Origin: Candidatus Endomicrobiellum incisitermitis
GTDB taxonomy: Bacteria; Elusimicrobiota; Endomicrobiia; Endomicrobiales; Endomicrobiaceae
Reading direction: 5' to 3'
Length of the DNA stretch: 55,643 nucleotides
Assembly (NCBI GenBank): GCA_031275795.1
Contig: JAISOG010000014.1
Coordinates: 1 to 55,643, forward strand
Each line of letters starts with the position of its first letter. Positions within the stretch are counted from its first letter, which is position 1. Positions 23,203-31,904 of this stretch are shown here, piece by piece. Under the pieces are notes generated by a model. It did no database searches. It saw only the letters and a list, made by a program, of their open reading frames with translations, and was not told the DNA's origin. The position numbers and the translations under genes were made by a program.

Positions 23203-26172
23203 ATGTTTTTTTATGCTGATCTGCACATTCATTCAAAATATTCACGCGCAACCAGTAAAAGCTGTAATCTGGAAGAACTTGCTATCTGGGCTCAAAAGAA
23301 AGGGTTGAGCTTAATATCAACAGGTGATTTCACACACCCAGCATGGTTTAACGAAATAAAAGAAAAACTTGTCCCTGCTGAACATGGTGTTTTTAAATTA
23401 AAAGATGACATTGAAAAACAGTTTCTAACAAACAACTATCACTTAAGGTTTCTGTTATCAGTTGAAATCTCAACCATATACAAAAAAGGCGATAAGACAA
23501 GAAAAGTTCATCACATTGTATTTGTCCCTGATTTTAAAAGTGCTGATAGTCTAAGACAAAAGCTTTCTGCTGTTGGAAACATTGTTTCTGACGGTCGTCC
23601 TATACTTGGATTAGATTCAAGAGATCTTCTTGAAATAACTTTAGAATCCGGCCAAGGTTCATATATAGTTCCAGCGCATATTTGGACACCGTGGTTTTCA
23701 ATATTAGGTTCAAACTCAGGGTTTGATTCAATAAAGGATTGTTATGGAGATCTTTCAGATCATATCTTCGCATTAGAAACTGGACTATCCTCAGATCCAG
23801 AAATGAATTGGCAAGTTTCTAGCCTTGATAAATATAGGTTAATATCTAATTCTGACGCGCATTCCCCTGCTAAACTTGCCCGTGAAGCTACAGTTTTTGA
23901 TACAACTCCAGACTATTTTGCTATCAGAAAAGCGCTAAAAACTGGTCAAGGATATATTGGCACTGTAGAATTTTTCCCTGAAGAAGGCAAATATCACCAG
24001 GATGGTCACAGAAAATGTAATGTTTGTCTAACTCCTGAAGAAACAAAAAAACTTAAAAGTATATGTCCTGTCTGCAATAAACCTATTACAATAGGAGTTA
24101 TGCATAGGGTTAACGAGTTAGCAGATCGTAAAGGTAAAGATTTCATTATTCCAAAAACAGCAGGAAAAGTATTTAGTCTTGTCCCTTTGCAAGAAATTCT
24201 ATCTGAAATTATGCAAGTTGGTAACGCTAGCAAGGCAGTAAATATTACATATGAAAAACTAATACAAAAATTAGGCTCTGAGTTAGATATTTTAAGGAAC
24301 ATACCTATAGACGAAATATCAAAAGCCCATTCTTCTTTACTTGGAGAAGCAATTTCACGATTAAGAAATGGAAAGGTTATAAAACATGCAGGATTTGACG
24401 GTGAGTATGGTGTTATAAAGTTATTTGAACAAAAAGAACTAGAAAGAAATAATTCTACAAACTTGATGTTTGATATGGAAATACCTACAAATCCTTCAAA
24501 AAATGAAGAAAAACCTGTCAGTTTAGCTAAAAAAGAACTAGGAGTATCAGAATTGAATCATCAAAGTTATAGTTTTGATATTCCTGCTTTAGAAAACAAT
24601 GAAGTATTATCAGGTCTTGATAAATATCAGCTAAATGCAATAAAAAACACTAACAAACAACTTTTAATAATCGCAGGACCTGGATCCGGAAAAACTACAG
24701 TACTCACAAAACGTATAGCTTATATGGTTTTAGAAAATAATATAGCTCCTGAAAATTTCCTTGCAATAACATTTACACGCAGAGCAGCTCATGAGATGAG
24801 CGATAGACTGAATATGTTGTTTCCTAAAAACTATAGTAATATCAACATTCATACATTCCACTCTTTGTGTTTTCACATTTTAAAAGAAAATCATGATAAA
24901 GCAGGAATAAGCCCTAATTTTAAAGTAGCAAGTAAACATGAAATGAATTTGTATAAGGGACTTTCTCAATCAGAAACCCTTCTAAATTTTGACGATTTGA
25001 TAATCTTTACAATAAAACTTCTTAACGATAATCCAGATATTGCTAAGTCCTACCAAAATAGGTTCAAATATATTTCAGTTGATGAATATCAAAATATTGA
25101 CGCAAGACAATATGACTTAATTAGACTGCTAGCGCCCTCCGACGGAAATTTATTTGTAATAGGGGATCCTAATCAAGCAATTTATGGATTTAGAGGAGGG
25201 GATTTGAAATTTTTTGAAAGTTTTTCTAAAGATTACCCTCTCTCTAAAACAATTAGTTTAAAAAATAACTATCGCTCTACTGGAGCTATTGTCAATGCTT
25301 CAAATCAAATTATTAGTTCATATAATATAACAGCAAAATATAATAAGCCTCATGAAAAAATTACTATACATACAGCTCCAACTGACAAATCAGAAGCAGA
25401 ATTTGTGGTCAAAACTATTGAGAATCTAATTAGTGGGCATAGTTTCTTTTCTATTGACACTAATAGATCTTTGGGAGAGGAAACCAATCTTTCATTTTCT
25501 GACTTTGCTATTTTATACCGTACATCTTCACAACTGGAACCTATAGTTGAGGCACTTCAAAGATCTGGCATGCCTTTTGTAAAATTATCCAATGATTTAC
25601 TATGCGACAAAAAACCTGTCATAGAAATGTTAAACCAATTAACAAACGGGCAACCAGTTATATCAGAGCTCAATAAGCTTACTGAGAAGTTCAAGGAAAA
25701 AATTGATGATAATATTCTTAACTACCTTGTTAAACTGGCAAGAATTTATAGAACGAAAAATGAATTTATTCATGAAGTCTCTCTTTTATCTGAAATAGAT
25801 ACGCTTGATAAAAGAGCTGATAGAATTGCTTTATTGACGTTACATTCTTCAAAGGGGCTAGAGTTTAAATGCGTTTTTATAGTTGGAATGGAAAACGGAA
25901 TCATTCCTTTTTATCGCGCTCAAAAACTTTGCGATATTGAAGAAGAAAGACGTTTGTTATATGTTGGCATGACACGAGCAGAACAAAGATTATTCCTAAC
26001 TCGCTCTATAAAAAGAAAATGGTTGGGAACTTACAAAAACTTAGAAATTTCACCATTTTTAGAGAAAATTAAAAGTGAACTGTTAAGATTTAGTAAACCT
26101 GAAAAAACATTTCAAGCAAAAAAAAATCATGTCAGCTTGATTTATTGTAAAATTAAAAAAACCACACAGTGA
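23203..26172 (+). CDS. endonuclease Q-like PHP nuclease fused to UvrD-family helicase (frameshifted C-terminus)
   Basis: 989 residues with a strong GGAGG site before the ATG. The N-terminal half is a PHP domain of the endonuclease Q type (TIGR00375-like): ADLHIHS at 5-11, TGDFTHP at 40-46, a PAHIW motif, an SDAHSP motif, then a zinc ribbon with C272/C275/C288/C291. EndoQ cleaves DNA at deaminated bases. The C-terminal half is a superfamily 1 helicase: Walker A GPGSGKT at 492-498, Walker B DEYQ at 627-630, a GDPNQAIYGFRGG motif, TLHSSKGLEF, and RLLYVGMTRAEQRL. The inferred role is repair of deaminated DNA with local unwinding. The last 16 or so codons look frameshifted by a one-base loss in an A run near 26117-26126, compared with the duplicate 3' end at 27309-27398. 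Confidence 0.92.
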   Translation: MFFYADLHIHSKYSRATSKSCNLEELAIWAQKKGLSLISTGDFTHPAWFNEIKEKLVPAEHGVFKLKDDIEKQFLTNNYHLRFLLSVEISTIYKKGDKTRKVHHIVFVPDFKSADSLRQKLSAVGNIVSDGRPILGLDSRDLLEITLESGQGSYIVPAHIWTPWFSILGSNSGFDSIKDCYGDLSDHIFALETGLSSDPEMNWQVSSLDKYRLISNSDAHSPAKLAREATVFDTTPDYFAIRKALKTGQGYIGTVEFFPEEGKYHQDGHRKCNVCLTPEETKKLKSICPVCNKPITIGVMHRVNELADRKGKDFIIPKTAGKVFSLVPLQEILSEIMQVGNASKAVNITYEKLIQKLGSELDILRNIPIDEISKAHSSLLGEAISRLRNGKVIKHAGFDGEYGVIKLFEQKELERNNSTNLMFDMEIPTNPSKNEEKPVSLAKKELGVSELNHQSYSFDIPALENNEVLSGLDKYQLNAIKNTNKQLLIIAGPGSGKTTVLTKRIAYMVLENNIAPENFLAITFTRRAAHEMSDRLNMLFPKNYSNINIHTFHSLCFHILKENHDKAGISPNFKVASKHEMNLYKGLSQSETLLNFDDLIIFTIKLLNDNPDIAKSYQNRFKYISVDEYQNIDARQYDLIRLLAPSDGNLFVIGDPNQAIYGFRGGDLKFFESFSKDYPLSKTISLKNNYRSTGAIVNASNQIISSYNITAKYNKPHEKITIHTAPTDKSEAEFVVKTIENLISGHSFFSIDTNRSLGEETNLSFSDFAILYRTSSQLEPIVEALQRSGMPFVKLSNDLLCDKKPVIEMLNQLTNGQPVISELNKLTEKFKEKIDDNILNYLVKLARIYRTKNEFIHEVSLLSEIDTLDKRADRIALLTLHSSKGLEFKCVFIVGMENGIIPFYRAQKLCDIEEERRLLYVGMTRAEQRLFLTRSIKRKWLGTYKNLEISPFLEKIKSELLRFSKPEKTFQAKKNHVSLIYCKIKKTTQ
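26072..26160 (+). repeat. 89-bp direct repeat, left copy (3' end of helicase gene)
   Basis: Bases 26072-26160 recur almost exactly at 27309-27398. This copy has nine A residues where the right copy has AAAAGAAAAA, so one base is missing and the reading frame changes. The two copies bracket the DUF1016 pseudogene. Confidence 0.92.
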
Positions 26173-26243
26173 AATGCACCTAATATTTTTAGTATAATTT
26201 AACGCCCAAACTTGTAAGACTCCTCTTACCTTTAATACTAAAA

Positions 26244-27275
26244 ATGAGATATATTATGAAATTTACCAAATGTGACAGCAAATTTTTTAAGGATATTGCG
26301 GAATTATTGCAGACAGCCCGCAGTAAGGTCTATCGCGTTGTCAATTCAGTTATGGTCAAAACATATTGGGAAATAGGCAAAAAGATCGTTGAGCAAGAAC
26401 AAAACGGTAAAGAAAGAGCCGATTACGGCGAGTATCTAATAGTCAATCTTTCCCGCTATTTAACAGATACTTTCGGGCAAGGTTTTTCAGAAGCCAATAT
26501 TCGCAATATCAGACAATTTTATAAGGTTTTTCCCACCTATACTAGATTCGCTACGCAGTGAGTAGCGAATCTATCTTGGACAAACATTCGTCAAATTATA
26601 AGACTTGATAACGAAACCGAACGCAACTATTACATTAAAGAAGCCTCTGAACAAAATTGGAGCTCTCGCCAACTTGAACGCAATATCAAAAGCGGTTATT
26701 ACAGACGTTTGCTATCATCTAAAAAAGTAAACAAAAAACTTGCTTTGCCATCTTCCCCTAGCACTAAAAATAAAACAGACTTTATAAAAGACCCTTATGT
26801 TTTAGAATTTCTTGATGTCCCGGAAGATTTAGTAGGTAAAGAAACATTACTTGAAAACGCCCTTGTAAGCAACTTGCAAAAATTCTTACTTAAACTTGGC
26901 AAAGGTTTTTCTTTTGTAGCCCGCCAACAACGCATCAGCACTGAAACCGATCACTTTTATGTTGATTTGATATTTTATAATTACCTGCTTAAATGCTTTG
27001 TAATTATTGACTTAAAGACAACAAAACTTAAGCATGCTGACATAGGTCAAATGGATATGTATGTGCGTATGTACGACAAATTAAAAAGAGGCAAAGACGA
27101 TAATCCAACAATAGGTATTATTCTTTGCGCTGATAAGTCAGACACAATAGTTAAATACTCTGTCCTTGAAGAAAGCAAACAACTTTTTGCGTCAAAATAC
27201 AAAACCGTCTTGCCTACGGAAAAAGAACTTGCAAATATGATAGCTAAAGAAAATATAAAATTATTGGAGCGATAA
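26244..27275 (+). pseudogene. DUF1016/YhcG-family PDDEXK nuclease, interrupted by in-frame TGA
   Basis: One frame encodes both halves of a YhcG/DUF1016 protein but is broken by TGA at 26559-26561. The N-terminal part (KTYWEIGKKIVEQEQNGKERADYGEYL, cut here as family signature) ends at FPTYTRFATQ; after the stop the frame resumes VANLSWTNIRQIIRLDNETE and runs to 27275. The C-terminal nuclease core shows DHFYVDLIFYN and FVIIDLKTTKL, the PD-(D/E)XK-like Asp and DxK residues, plus QMDMYV. A 12-bp perfect inverted repeat surrounds the stop. Such proteins are common accessory genes linked to restriction systems. Downstream ATGs (for example 26709) could allow a separate C-terminal fragment. The start may be ATG 26244 or 26256. 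Confidence 0.85.
26543..26573. repeat. 12-bp perfect inverted repeat inside DUF1016 gene
   Basis: TAGATTCGCTAC (26543-26554) and GTAGCGAATCTA (26562-26573) are separated by GCAGTGA, whose last three bases are the premature stop. Relative to other family members the protein has about four extra residues here, so a small palindromic insertion is possible. Confidence 0.85.
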
Positions 27276-27308
27276 TTATGGAGGCTTAGACAAGTAAGTT
27301 TTTTATTG

Positions 27309-27398
27309 AAAGTGAACTGTTAAGATTTAGTAAACCTGAAAAGACATTTCAAGCAAAAGAAAAATCATGTCAGCTTGATTTATTGTAAAATTAAAAAA
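27309..27398 (+). repeat. 90-bp direct repeat, right copy (likely original helicase 3' end)
   Basis: A second copy of the helicase gene's 3' end. Read in the helicase frame it gives SELLRFSKPEKTFQAKEKSC followed by QLDLL and a stop. A C-terminal QLxL-type motif is typical of sliding-clamp-binding repair proteins, so this copy probably preserves the ancestral C-terminus. Confidence 0.85.
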
Positions 27399-27440
27399 TA
27401 TATCGGATTTTTAAACCAAGAAGAAAATCCTTTTTTAAAA

Positions 27441-27514
27441 TCGGGGCGACTGGACTTGAACCAGCGACCTCTCCCACCCCAAGGGAGTGCGCTAGCCAAC
27501 TGCGCCACGCCCCG
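27441..27514 (-). tRNA. tRNA-Pro (GGG)
   Basis: A complete cloverleaf on the minus strand: acceptor CGGGGCG/CGCCCCG, D arm GCGC...GCGC, anticodon stem CTCCC/GGGAG with loop TTGGGGT (anticodon GGG), T arm GCTGG TTCAAGT CCAGT. No CCA is encoded. Confidence 0.95.
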
Positions 27515-27529
27515 ACAAAAAACTAAAAT

Positions 27530-27895
27530 TTATGAAACGCCTTTTAATAACTTTAAAATATATTTCAATTCACTTTTAACATCTTGCAAAAACTTAGAAT
27601 CCGGAACACAATCTTGAAAAGTAGCGTTAGCACTTTTACGCTTTTTATTTTTTAACAAATATTTTTTAACACCTTCTATTGTATAGCGTTCGTTATACAA
27701 CAAATTTTTAATTTTAAAAACTGTTTCTATATCTTCTTTACGATACATTCTTTTGCCGTCACCATTGCGTATAGGACGTAAAATTTTAACTTCGTCTTCC
27801 CAATATCGTAAAGTATGTTTAGGGACCAATGTTATACGCGAGATTTCGCCTATACTAAACTTTTCTTTTTCTGGAACAAAGTTTGCTTGAAACAC
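27530..27895 (-). CDS. MerR-family transcriptional regulator
   Basis: 121 residues. An N-terminal winged helix-turn-helix carries FSIGEISRI and the family signature TLRYWEDEV, then KRMYRKEDIETVFKIK; the C-terminus is a short helical, probably dimerising, segment without an obvious ligand-binding domain or metal-binding cysteine set. The start is a GTG at 27895 whose G is shared with the stop (TAG) of the HU/IHF gene before it, so translation is coupled. Small MerR proteins next to an HU/IHF gene are a recurrent pairing in bacteria. The target and inducer are unknown. Confidence 0.9.
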   Translation of the reverse strand: MFQANFVPEKEKFSIGEISRITLVPKHTLRYWEDEVKILRPIRNGDGKRMYRKEDIETVFKIKNLLYNERYTIEGVKKYLLKNKKRKSANATFQDCVPDSKFLQDVKSELKYILKLLKGVS

Positions 27896-28173
27896 TAAAG
27901 CACCCCGTTACTTTCTGAGAAAAAGTCTTTTGATGGTTTAAACCTAATTTTTTTCATAGGAGCTATAAGAAGTTTTTGCCCTGTTTTTGGATTTCTGCCA
28001 TTTTTTGTTTTTGTTTCAAATATATTAAAGCTTCCAAAACCTGTTATAACAACTTTCTCGCCATTTTTTATAGCGTTTCCCATTTCCTCAAACATTTTAT
28101 TTACAACAACATTTGCCTCTTTTTTTGAACTTAACATTTTAGACAACGCACAAGCTATGTCATTTTTTGTCAT
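27895..28173 (-). CDS. HU/IHF-family DNA-binding protein
   Basis: 92 residues, the normal length. Shows MTKNDIACAL at the N-terminus, GFGSFNIFE in the core, and the DNA-intercalating arm GRNPKTGQKLLIAPMKK followed by RFKPSK. The arm wording is closer to IHF-alpha or general HU-like proteins than could be resolved by eye. It bends DNA as a dimer and acts in nucleoid organisation. It lies 13 bases after gpsA in the same direction and overlaps the MerR gene by one base. Confidence 0.95.
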   Translation of the reverse strand: MTKNDIACALSKMLSSKKEANVVVNKMFEEMGNAIKNGEKVVITGFGSFNIFETKTKNGRNPKTGQKLLIAPMKKIRFKPSKDFFSESNGVL

Positions 28174-28186
28174 AATAAATTCCTCA

Positions 28187-29179
28187 TTATTCTTGCTTTG
28201 GAACTCTTGTCATTAAATCATTTACAGCAACAAGAGGATTTTTGCACTCAAATAAAACCTTATAAATTTCGTTTATTATTGGAAGTTCTAACTTTAATTT
28301 TTTGCCTATCTCATAAGCACTGGCTGCATTCTTTACACCTTCTGCTACCATAGTAATACTCTTTTGAGCTTCGCACAAAGTTCTGCCAGATCCAATGCCT
28401 TCTCCAAGAGCACGGTTTCTTGAGTGGTTAGAAAAACATGTTGCCATCAAATCGCCAGCGCCTGAAAGACCAAAAAAAGTTTCTTCTTTAGCACCTAAAG
28501 CAACACCAACTTTTGCTGACTCTTTTAGTCCTCTTGAGACTATAGCAGCTTTAGTATTGTCCCCATACTGCAAACCATCTACTATACCAGAAGCTATCGC
28601 AAAAACATTTTTTAACGCTGCACCAACTTCAACACCTATAATGTCATCTTGTGTATAAACCCTAAAAAAGTTGTTCATGAACAAAGACATACATCTTTCA
28701 GCCACTTCATAATTTGCAGATGCAGACGTAACAGCTGTTGGCACTTTTCTACAAACTTCTTCTGCATGACTTGGCCCAGAGAGCACAGCTATGTTATTGT
28801 AAACACCGCTAAAAACAGATTCTATAACCTCAGACATTCTAAGTAAAGTTTTGTTTTCTATGCCTTTTGTGGCGCTTATTATAAGTTTATCTTTTAAAGA
28901 AACCCCATTACTTTTAAGCAAATTGCAGGTTGCTCTCATATAATCTGAAGGGACAACAAACAAAATTGCGTCACTAATATTACAACTTTCAAAAGTATTT
29001 GTAACGTTTATCCCTTCTGGTAACAAATCACCTGCTTCAAAAGGTTTTAGCTTTCTCTCATTTAAATCTTTTGCTCTTTTAGCGTCAATTTCCCAAATAG
29101 TGACATTATGTCCATTTTCAAATAAAAGGGTTGCAAGTGTTGCACCCCAAGAACCAGCGCCTAAAACAGTAATCCTCAT
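28187..29179 (-). CDS. gpsA: glycerol-3-phosphate dehydrogenase [NAD(P)+]
   Basis: 330 residues, full length. The Rossmann motif GAGSWG is at 7-12, SATKGIE has Lys 107, SGPSHAEE is at 134-141, and the catalytic-type Lys 190 lies in GAALKNVFAIASG; LSGAGDLMATCFS and SRNRALG follow. It reduces dihydroxyacetone phosphate to sn-glycerol-3-phosphate for phospholipid synthesis in the cytoplasm. plsY, whose product uses that glycerol phosphate, is directly upstream with one base between, so the pair supplies and acylates the same substrate. Confidence 0.98.
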   Translation of the reverse strand: MRITVLGAGSWGATLATLLFENGHNVTIWEIDAKRAKDLNERKLKPFEAGDLLPEGINVTNTFESCNISDAILFVVPSDYMRATCNLLKSNGVSLKDKLIISATKGIENKTLLRMSEVIESVFSGVYNNIAVLSGPSHAEEVCRKVPTAVTSASANYEVAERCMSLFMNNFFRVYTQDDIIGVEVGAALKNVFAIASGIVDGLQYGDNTKAAIVSRGLKESAKVGVALGAKEETFFGLSGAGDLMATCFSNHSRNRALGEGIGSGRTLCEAQKSITMVAEGVKNAASAYEIGKKLKLELPIINEIYKVLFECKNPLVAVNDLMTRVPKQE

Positions 29180-29180
29180 A

Positions 29181-29780
29181 TTATTTCCTCTTAAATAGTA
29201 CGGACTTGTTTTCCTTGCCCTCTTTAAGTCTTCTTAAATTTATTCTATGCTTATAAACAATTAACATCGCCACCGCAAAAGAAAAAATTATAGGCTCTAA
29301 AGAATACCCACAAAGATATGAAATAATCGGAAGACTTACAGCTGCACATATCGAAGACAAAGACACATAGCCAAAACACACAAACACTAATACAAAAATA
29401 CCAAGACTAATTATAGTCGGTATAAACATAAGAGCTAAAAATACGCCAAGTCCTGTAGCAACTCCTTTCCCACCTTTAAAACCAAAAAAGATTGGAAACA
29501 TGTGCCCTAACAACACTGCAAAACATACCGCTACACTATAGGAAAAAGAATCATTAACAAATATAGCAAAAAATACAACTACAAAACCTTTAAGCACATC
29601 TAAGATCAGTGTAACAATAGCAGGCATTTTACCTGCTATTCTTAAAACGTTGGTAGTCCCAGGGTTTTTAGAGCCCACTTCACGTATATCTATATTAGCC
29701 ACCATCTTAGTAATAAGATATGCAAAATTTATTGAGCCACACAAATAAGCAAAAAATATATAACTTATCGCTAGCAACAT
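29181..29780 (-). CDS. plsY: glycerol-3-phosphate acyltransferase (acyl phosphate type)
   Basis: 199 residues with about five hydrophobic membrane segments. The signature GSKNPGTTNVLR is at 36-47 and the second motif FGFKGGKGVATG lies near 100-111, both belonging to PlsY. The enzyme transfers an acyl group from acyl phosphate to glycerol-3-phosphate at the inner membrane, making lysophosphatidic acid. It is packed between der (one base away) and gpsA. Confidence 0.97.
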   Translation of the reverse strand: MLLAISYIFFAYLCGSINFAYLITKMVANIDIREVGSKNPGTTNVLRIAGKMPAIVTLILDVLKGFVVVFFAIFVNDSFSYSVAVCFAVLLGHMFPIFFGFKGGKGVATGLGVFLALMFIPTIISLGIFVLVFVCFGYVSLSSICAAVSLPIISYLCGYSLEPIIFSFAVAMLIVYKHRINLRRLKEGKENKSVLFKRK

Positions 29781-29781
29781 G

Positions 29782-31104
29782 TTAATTCTCCACTTTTTTT
29801 CTATAATATTTTCTAAACTTTAAAATTATAGGAGTTCCGTTAAAGCCAAATTTCGTCCTTAAACAATTTTCTAAATATCTTTGGTAAGAAAAATGTATAA
29901 GCTTTACGTCATTAACAGAAAATATAAATACAGGAGGTTTTATAGCAACTTGGGCATATTCTTTAAACTTTAAAGTCTTCCCTTTACTTACATAAGGTTT
30001 TCTAGTTATTGCATTTCTTACAACTTCATTAAATTCTTCTTGCGTTAGTTGTCTTGAATATTGTTCAAAAACAAATTCTGCTTCTTGAAAAACTCTATTT
30101 AATCTTTGCCCTGTTTTTGCAGATACAAAAATAATACTTACCCAACTCATAAACTTTATTCTTTCTCTTAGCTGATCTGTAAAATATTTTATAGTTTCTT
30201 CTTTCTTTTCTATAAGGTCCCACTTATTTACAGCAACAATAGCAGGCTTACCCTTTTCGCATAAGAGTCTTGCTATTTTAGTTTCTGTATCGCCTACACC
30301 TTGCAAAGCATCTACAACCAAAACAGCAACATCTGCATCATCAATTGCATAACTTGTACTTAAAGTTGAAAGATATTCCATATCATCTTTCATTTTACTG
30401 CCTCTATGAAGCCCTGCTGTGTCTATAACAATATACTCTTTATTGTCAATGTTTACATGCGCAGACACCGAGTCCCTTGTAGTACCTGGAACATTGTGCA
30501 CAATACTACGCTCTTCTTTAGCTACAGCATTTACAAAAGAGGACTTACCTACGTTAGGTTTACCAACAAGAATTATTTTTAAAAGTTCTTCCTTTTTCTT
30601 TACTTTTCTATCGTATTTAATATTTTCCCAAATTTTATCTAACAAATCGTGTGTACTACGACCATGACTTGCTGACACAAAAACAATATTTTCAAAACCT
30701 AAAGAATAAAACTCATAACCTTTTATTTCTTCTGCCTGTGTATCTATTTTATTGACAACCAAAATTGCAGTTTTACGACTAAGCCTTACTTGATGAGCAA
30801 TTTGTTTGTCCATTGGATGTAGGCCTATTTTACCATCAACAACAAATAAAATAATATCTGCTTTCTCTATAGCTATATCAAGCTGGAAAGACATCTGAGA
30901 AGAAAACACAGAACTATCTGTGCTCCACCCAGCAGTGTCTGTAACAATAAACTTTTTATCTTTCCAAGAAACTTCATAATCATTTCTATCCCTAGTTGTC
31001 CCTGGCATGGAATGTATAATTGCCTTCTTCTTACCTATAAGTCTGTTAAAAAGAGCACTTTTACCTACGTTAGGTCTACCTACTATAACGACTTTTGTTA
31101 ACAT
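29782..31104 (-). CDS. der: ribosome-assembly GTPase Der (EngA)
   Basis: 440 residues with two consecutive G domains: GRPNVGKS at 9-16 with DTAG and NKID, then GKPNVGKSS near residue 180 with DTAGLHRG and NKWD; a C-terminal KH-like domain follows. The duplicated GTPase layout is unique to Der, which acts in 50S subunit maturation. It is the first gene of a tight der-plsY-gpsA-HU-merR run. Confidence 0.98.
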   Translation of the reverse strand: MLTKVVIVGRPNVGKSALFNRLIGKKKAIIHSMPGTTRDRNDYEVSWKDKKFIVTDTAGWSTDSSVFSSQMSFQLDIAIEKADIILFVVDGKIGLHPMDKQIAHQVRLSRKTAILVVNKIDTQAEEIKGYEFYSLGFENIVFVSASHGRSTHDLLDKIWENIKYDRKVKKKEELLKIILVGKPNVGKSSFVNAVAKEERSIVHNVPGTTRDSVSAHVNIDNKEYIVIDTAGLHRGSKMKDDMEYLSTLSTSYAIDDADVAVLVVDALQGVGDTETKIARLLCEKGKPAIVAVNKWDLIEKKEETIKYFTDQLRERIKFMSWVSIIFVSAKTGQRLNRVFQEAEFVFEQYSRQLTQEEFNEVVRNAITRKPYVSKGKTLKFKEYAQVAIKPPVFIFSVNDVKLIHFSYQRYLENCLRTKFGFNGTPIILKFRKYYRKKVEN

Positions 31105-31306
31105 TTTAAGACAAGTCCTTTGTATAATTAATTGAAGATTTTAATTATTAAACAACTTAACGATCATATTATTTAATTGACTACTAGACATTGTTAGCAA
31201 AACTTGGTTTTTTAAAAATTTTTCAAAACAATTTTATAATATTATTAATATATTAACAATTAAACGCATTGATTAACATACTAAAGTTAGTTATTATATT
31301 TTGAAG
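31105..31306. other. A+T-rich upstream region of der, no gene seen
   Basis: About 200 bases between the der start and the first palindromic unit. No coding frame or RNA gene is recognisable; the der promoter should lie here but no clear -35/-10 pair could be picked. Confidence 0.5.
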
Positions 31307-31500
31307 TCTGATCTACTTTAGAACCTTGTCGGAGTTACCTCTAAGAGCGGTCTATGAGCAATAAACATTTAATATTGCAAATTAGCGTGTTTGAGCAAAA
31401 TACATATAAGTCGTTCTTGTCTTTTCATTTTGCGAGTTTGCTAATTTGTTTAAATGTTTGCTGCGATTGCTCTAGTAACGTAGATATGGTTCTAAAGTAG
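31307..31500. repeat. long palindromic unit, copy 1
   Basis: The left arm (TCTACTTTAGAACC, GAGCAA, AAACATTTAA, GCAAATTAGC, GCAAAAT) is mirrored in the right arm (ATTTTGC, GCTAATTTG, TTAAATGTTT, TTGCTC, GGTTCTAAAGTAG), so about 190 bases can fold into one long imperfect hairpin. No coding frame of note. A second copy follows after about 35 bases. Confidence 0.88.
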
Positions 31501-31534
31501 GCCAACCAAACTACTTCTGTGTCAGTGGATACTG

Positions 31535-31730
31535 ATCTAGTTTAAAACCTTATCGGAGTTACCTCTAAGAGCGGTCTATGAGCAACAAACATTTAATATT
31601 GCAAATTAGCGTGTTTGAGCAAAATTCATTTAAGTCTTTCTTGTCTTTTCATTTTGCGAGTTTGCTAATTTGTTTAAATGTTTGTTGCGATTGCTCTAGT
31701 AACGTAGATAAGGTTCTAAAGTAGATCAGA
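31535..31730. repeat. long palindromic unit, copy 2
   Basis: A close direct repeat of 31307-31500 with scattered substitutions and the same internal symmetry. The outer ends of the pair are a perfect 21-bp inverted repeat: 31307-31327 against 31710-31730 (TCTGATCTACTTTAGAACCTT and its complement). Confidence 0.88.
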
Positions 31731-31772
31731 TTAAACTATGTATATTTCTTATAGGTTAATATTTAAAATAAA

Positions 31773-31798
31773 AAAGCCAGTCTATCAAGACTGGCTTT
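31773..31798 (-). terminator. intrinsic terminator after tRNA-Gly
   Basis: Perfect 11-bp stem AAAGCCAGTCT / AGACTGGCTTT with an ATCA loop; on the minus strand it is followed by TTTTTATTTT. It would end the secG-tRNA-Leu-tRNA-Gly transcript. The flanking A/T runs could make it work in both directions. Confidence 0.82.
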
Positions 31799-31811
31799 AA
31801 ATTTAAATAAA

Positions 31812-31883
31812 AGCGGGCGATGGGAGTTGAACCCACGACCTTCTCGTTGGCAACGAGACGTTCTACCACTGAACTACACCCGC
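31812..31883 (-). tRNA. tRNA-Gly (GCC)
   Basis: Cloverleaf on the minus strand with acceptor GCGGGTG/CGCCCGC, anticodon stem CTCGT/ACGAG and loop TGCCA giving anticodon GCC, and T arm GTGGG TTCAACT CCCAT. No encoded CCA. Confidence 0.95.
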
Positions 31884-31904
31884 AAACATAACTTTTAAAT
31901 AGAA

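Noticed and set aside
26559-26561. Reassignment of TGA as a sense codon in this genome
   Set aside because: TGA ends other genes normally, for example pgk (after ERS) and the helicase; one internal TGA is better explained by a mutation or small insertion.
26072-27398. Ordinary target-site duplication around a transposon
   Set aside because: The repeats are about 90 bp, far longer than transposon target duplications, and no transposase or terminal inverted repeats lie between them.
31307-31730. CRISPR-like array
   Set aside because: Only two units of about 190 bp, each internally palindromic, with a short gap and no cas gene nearby.
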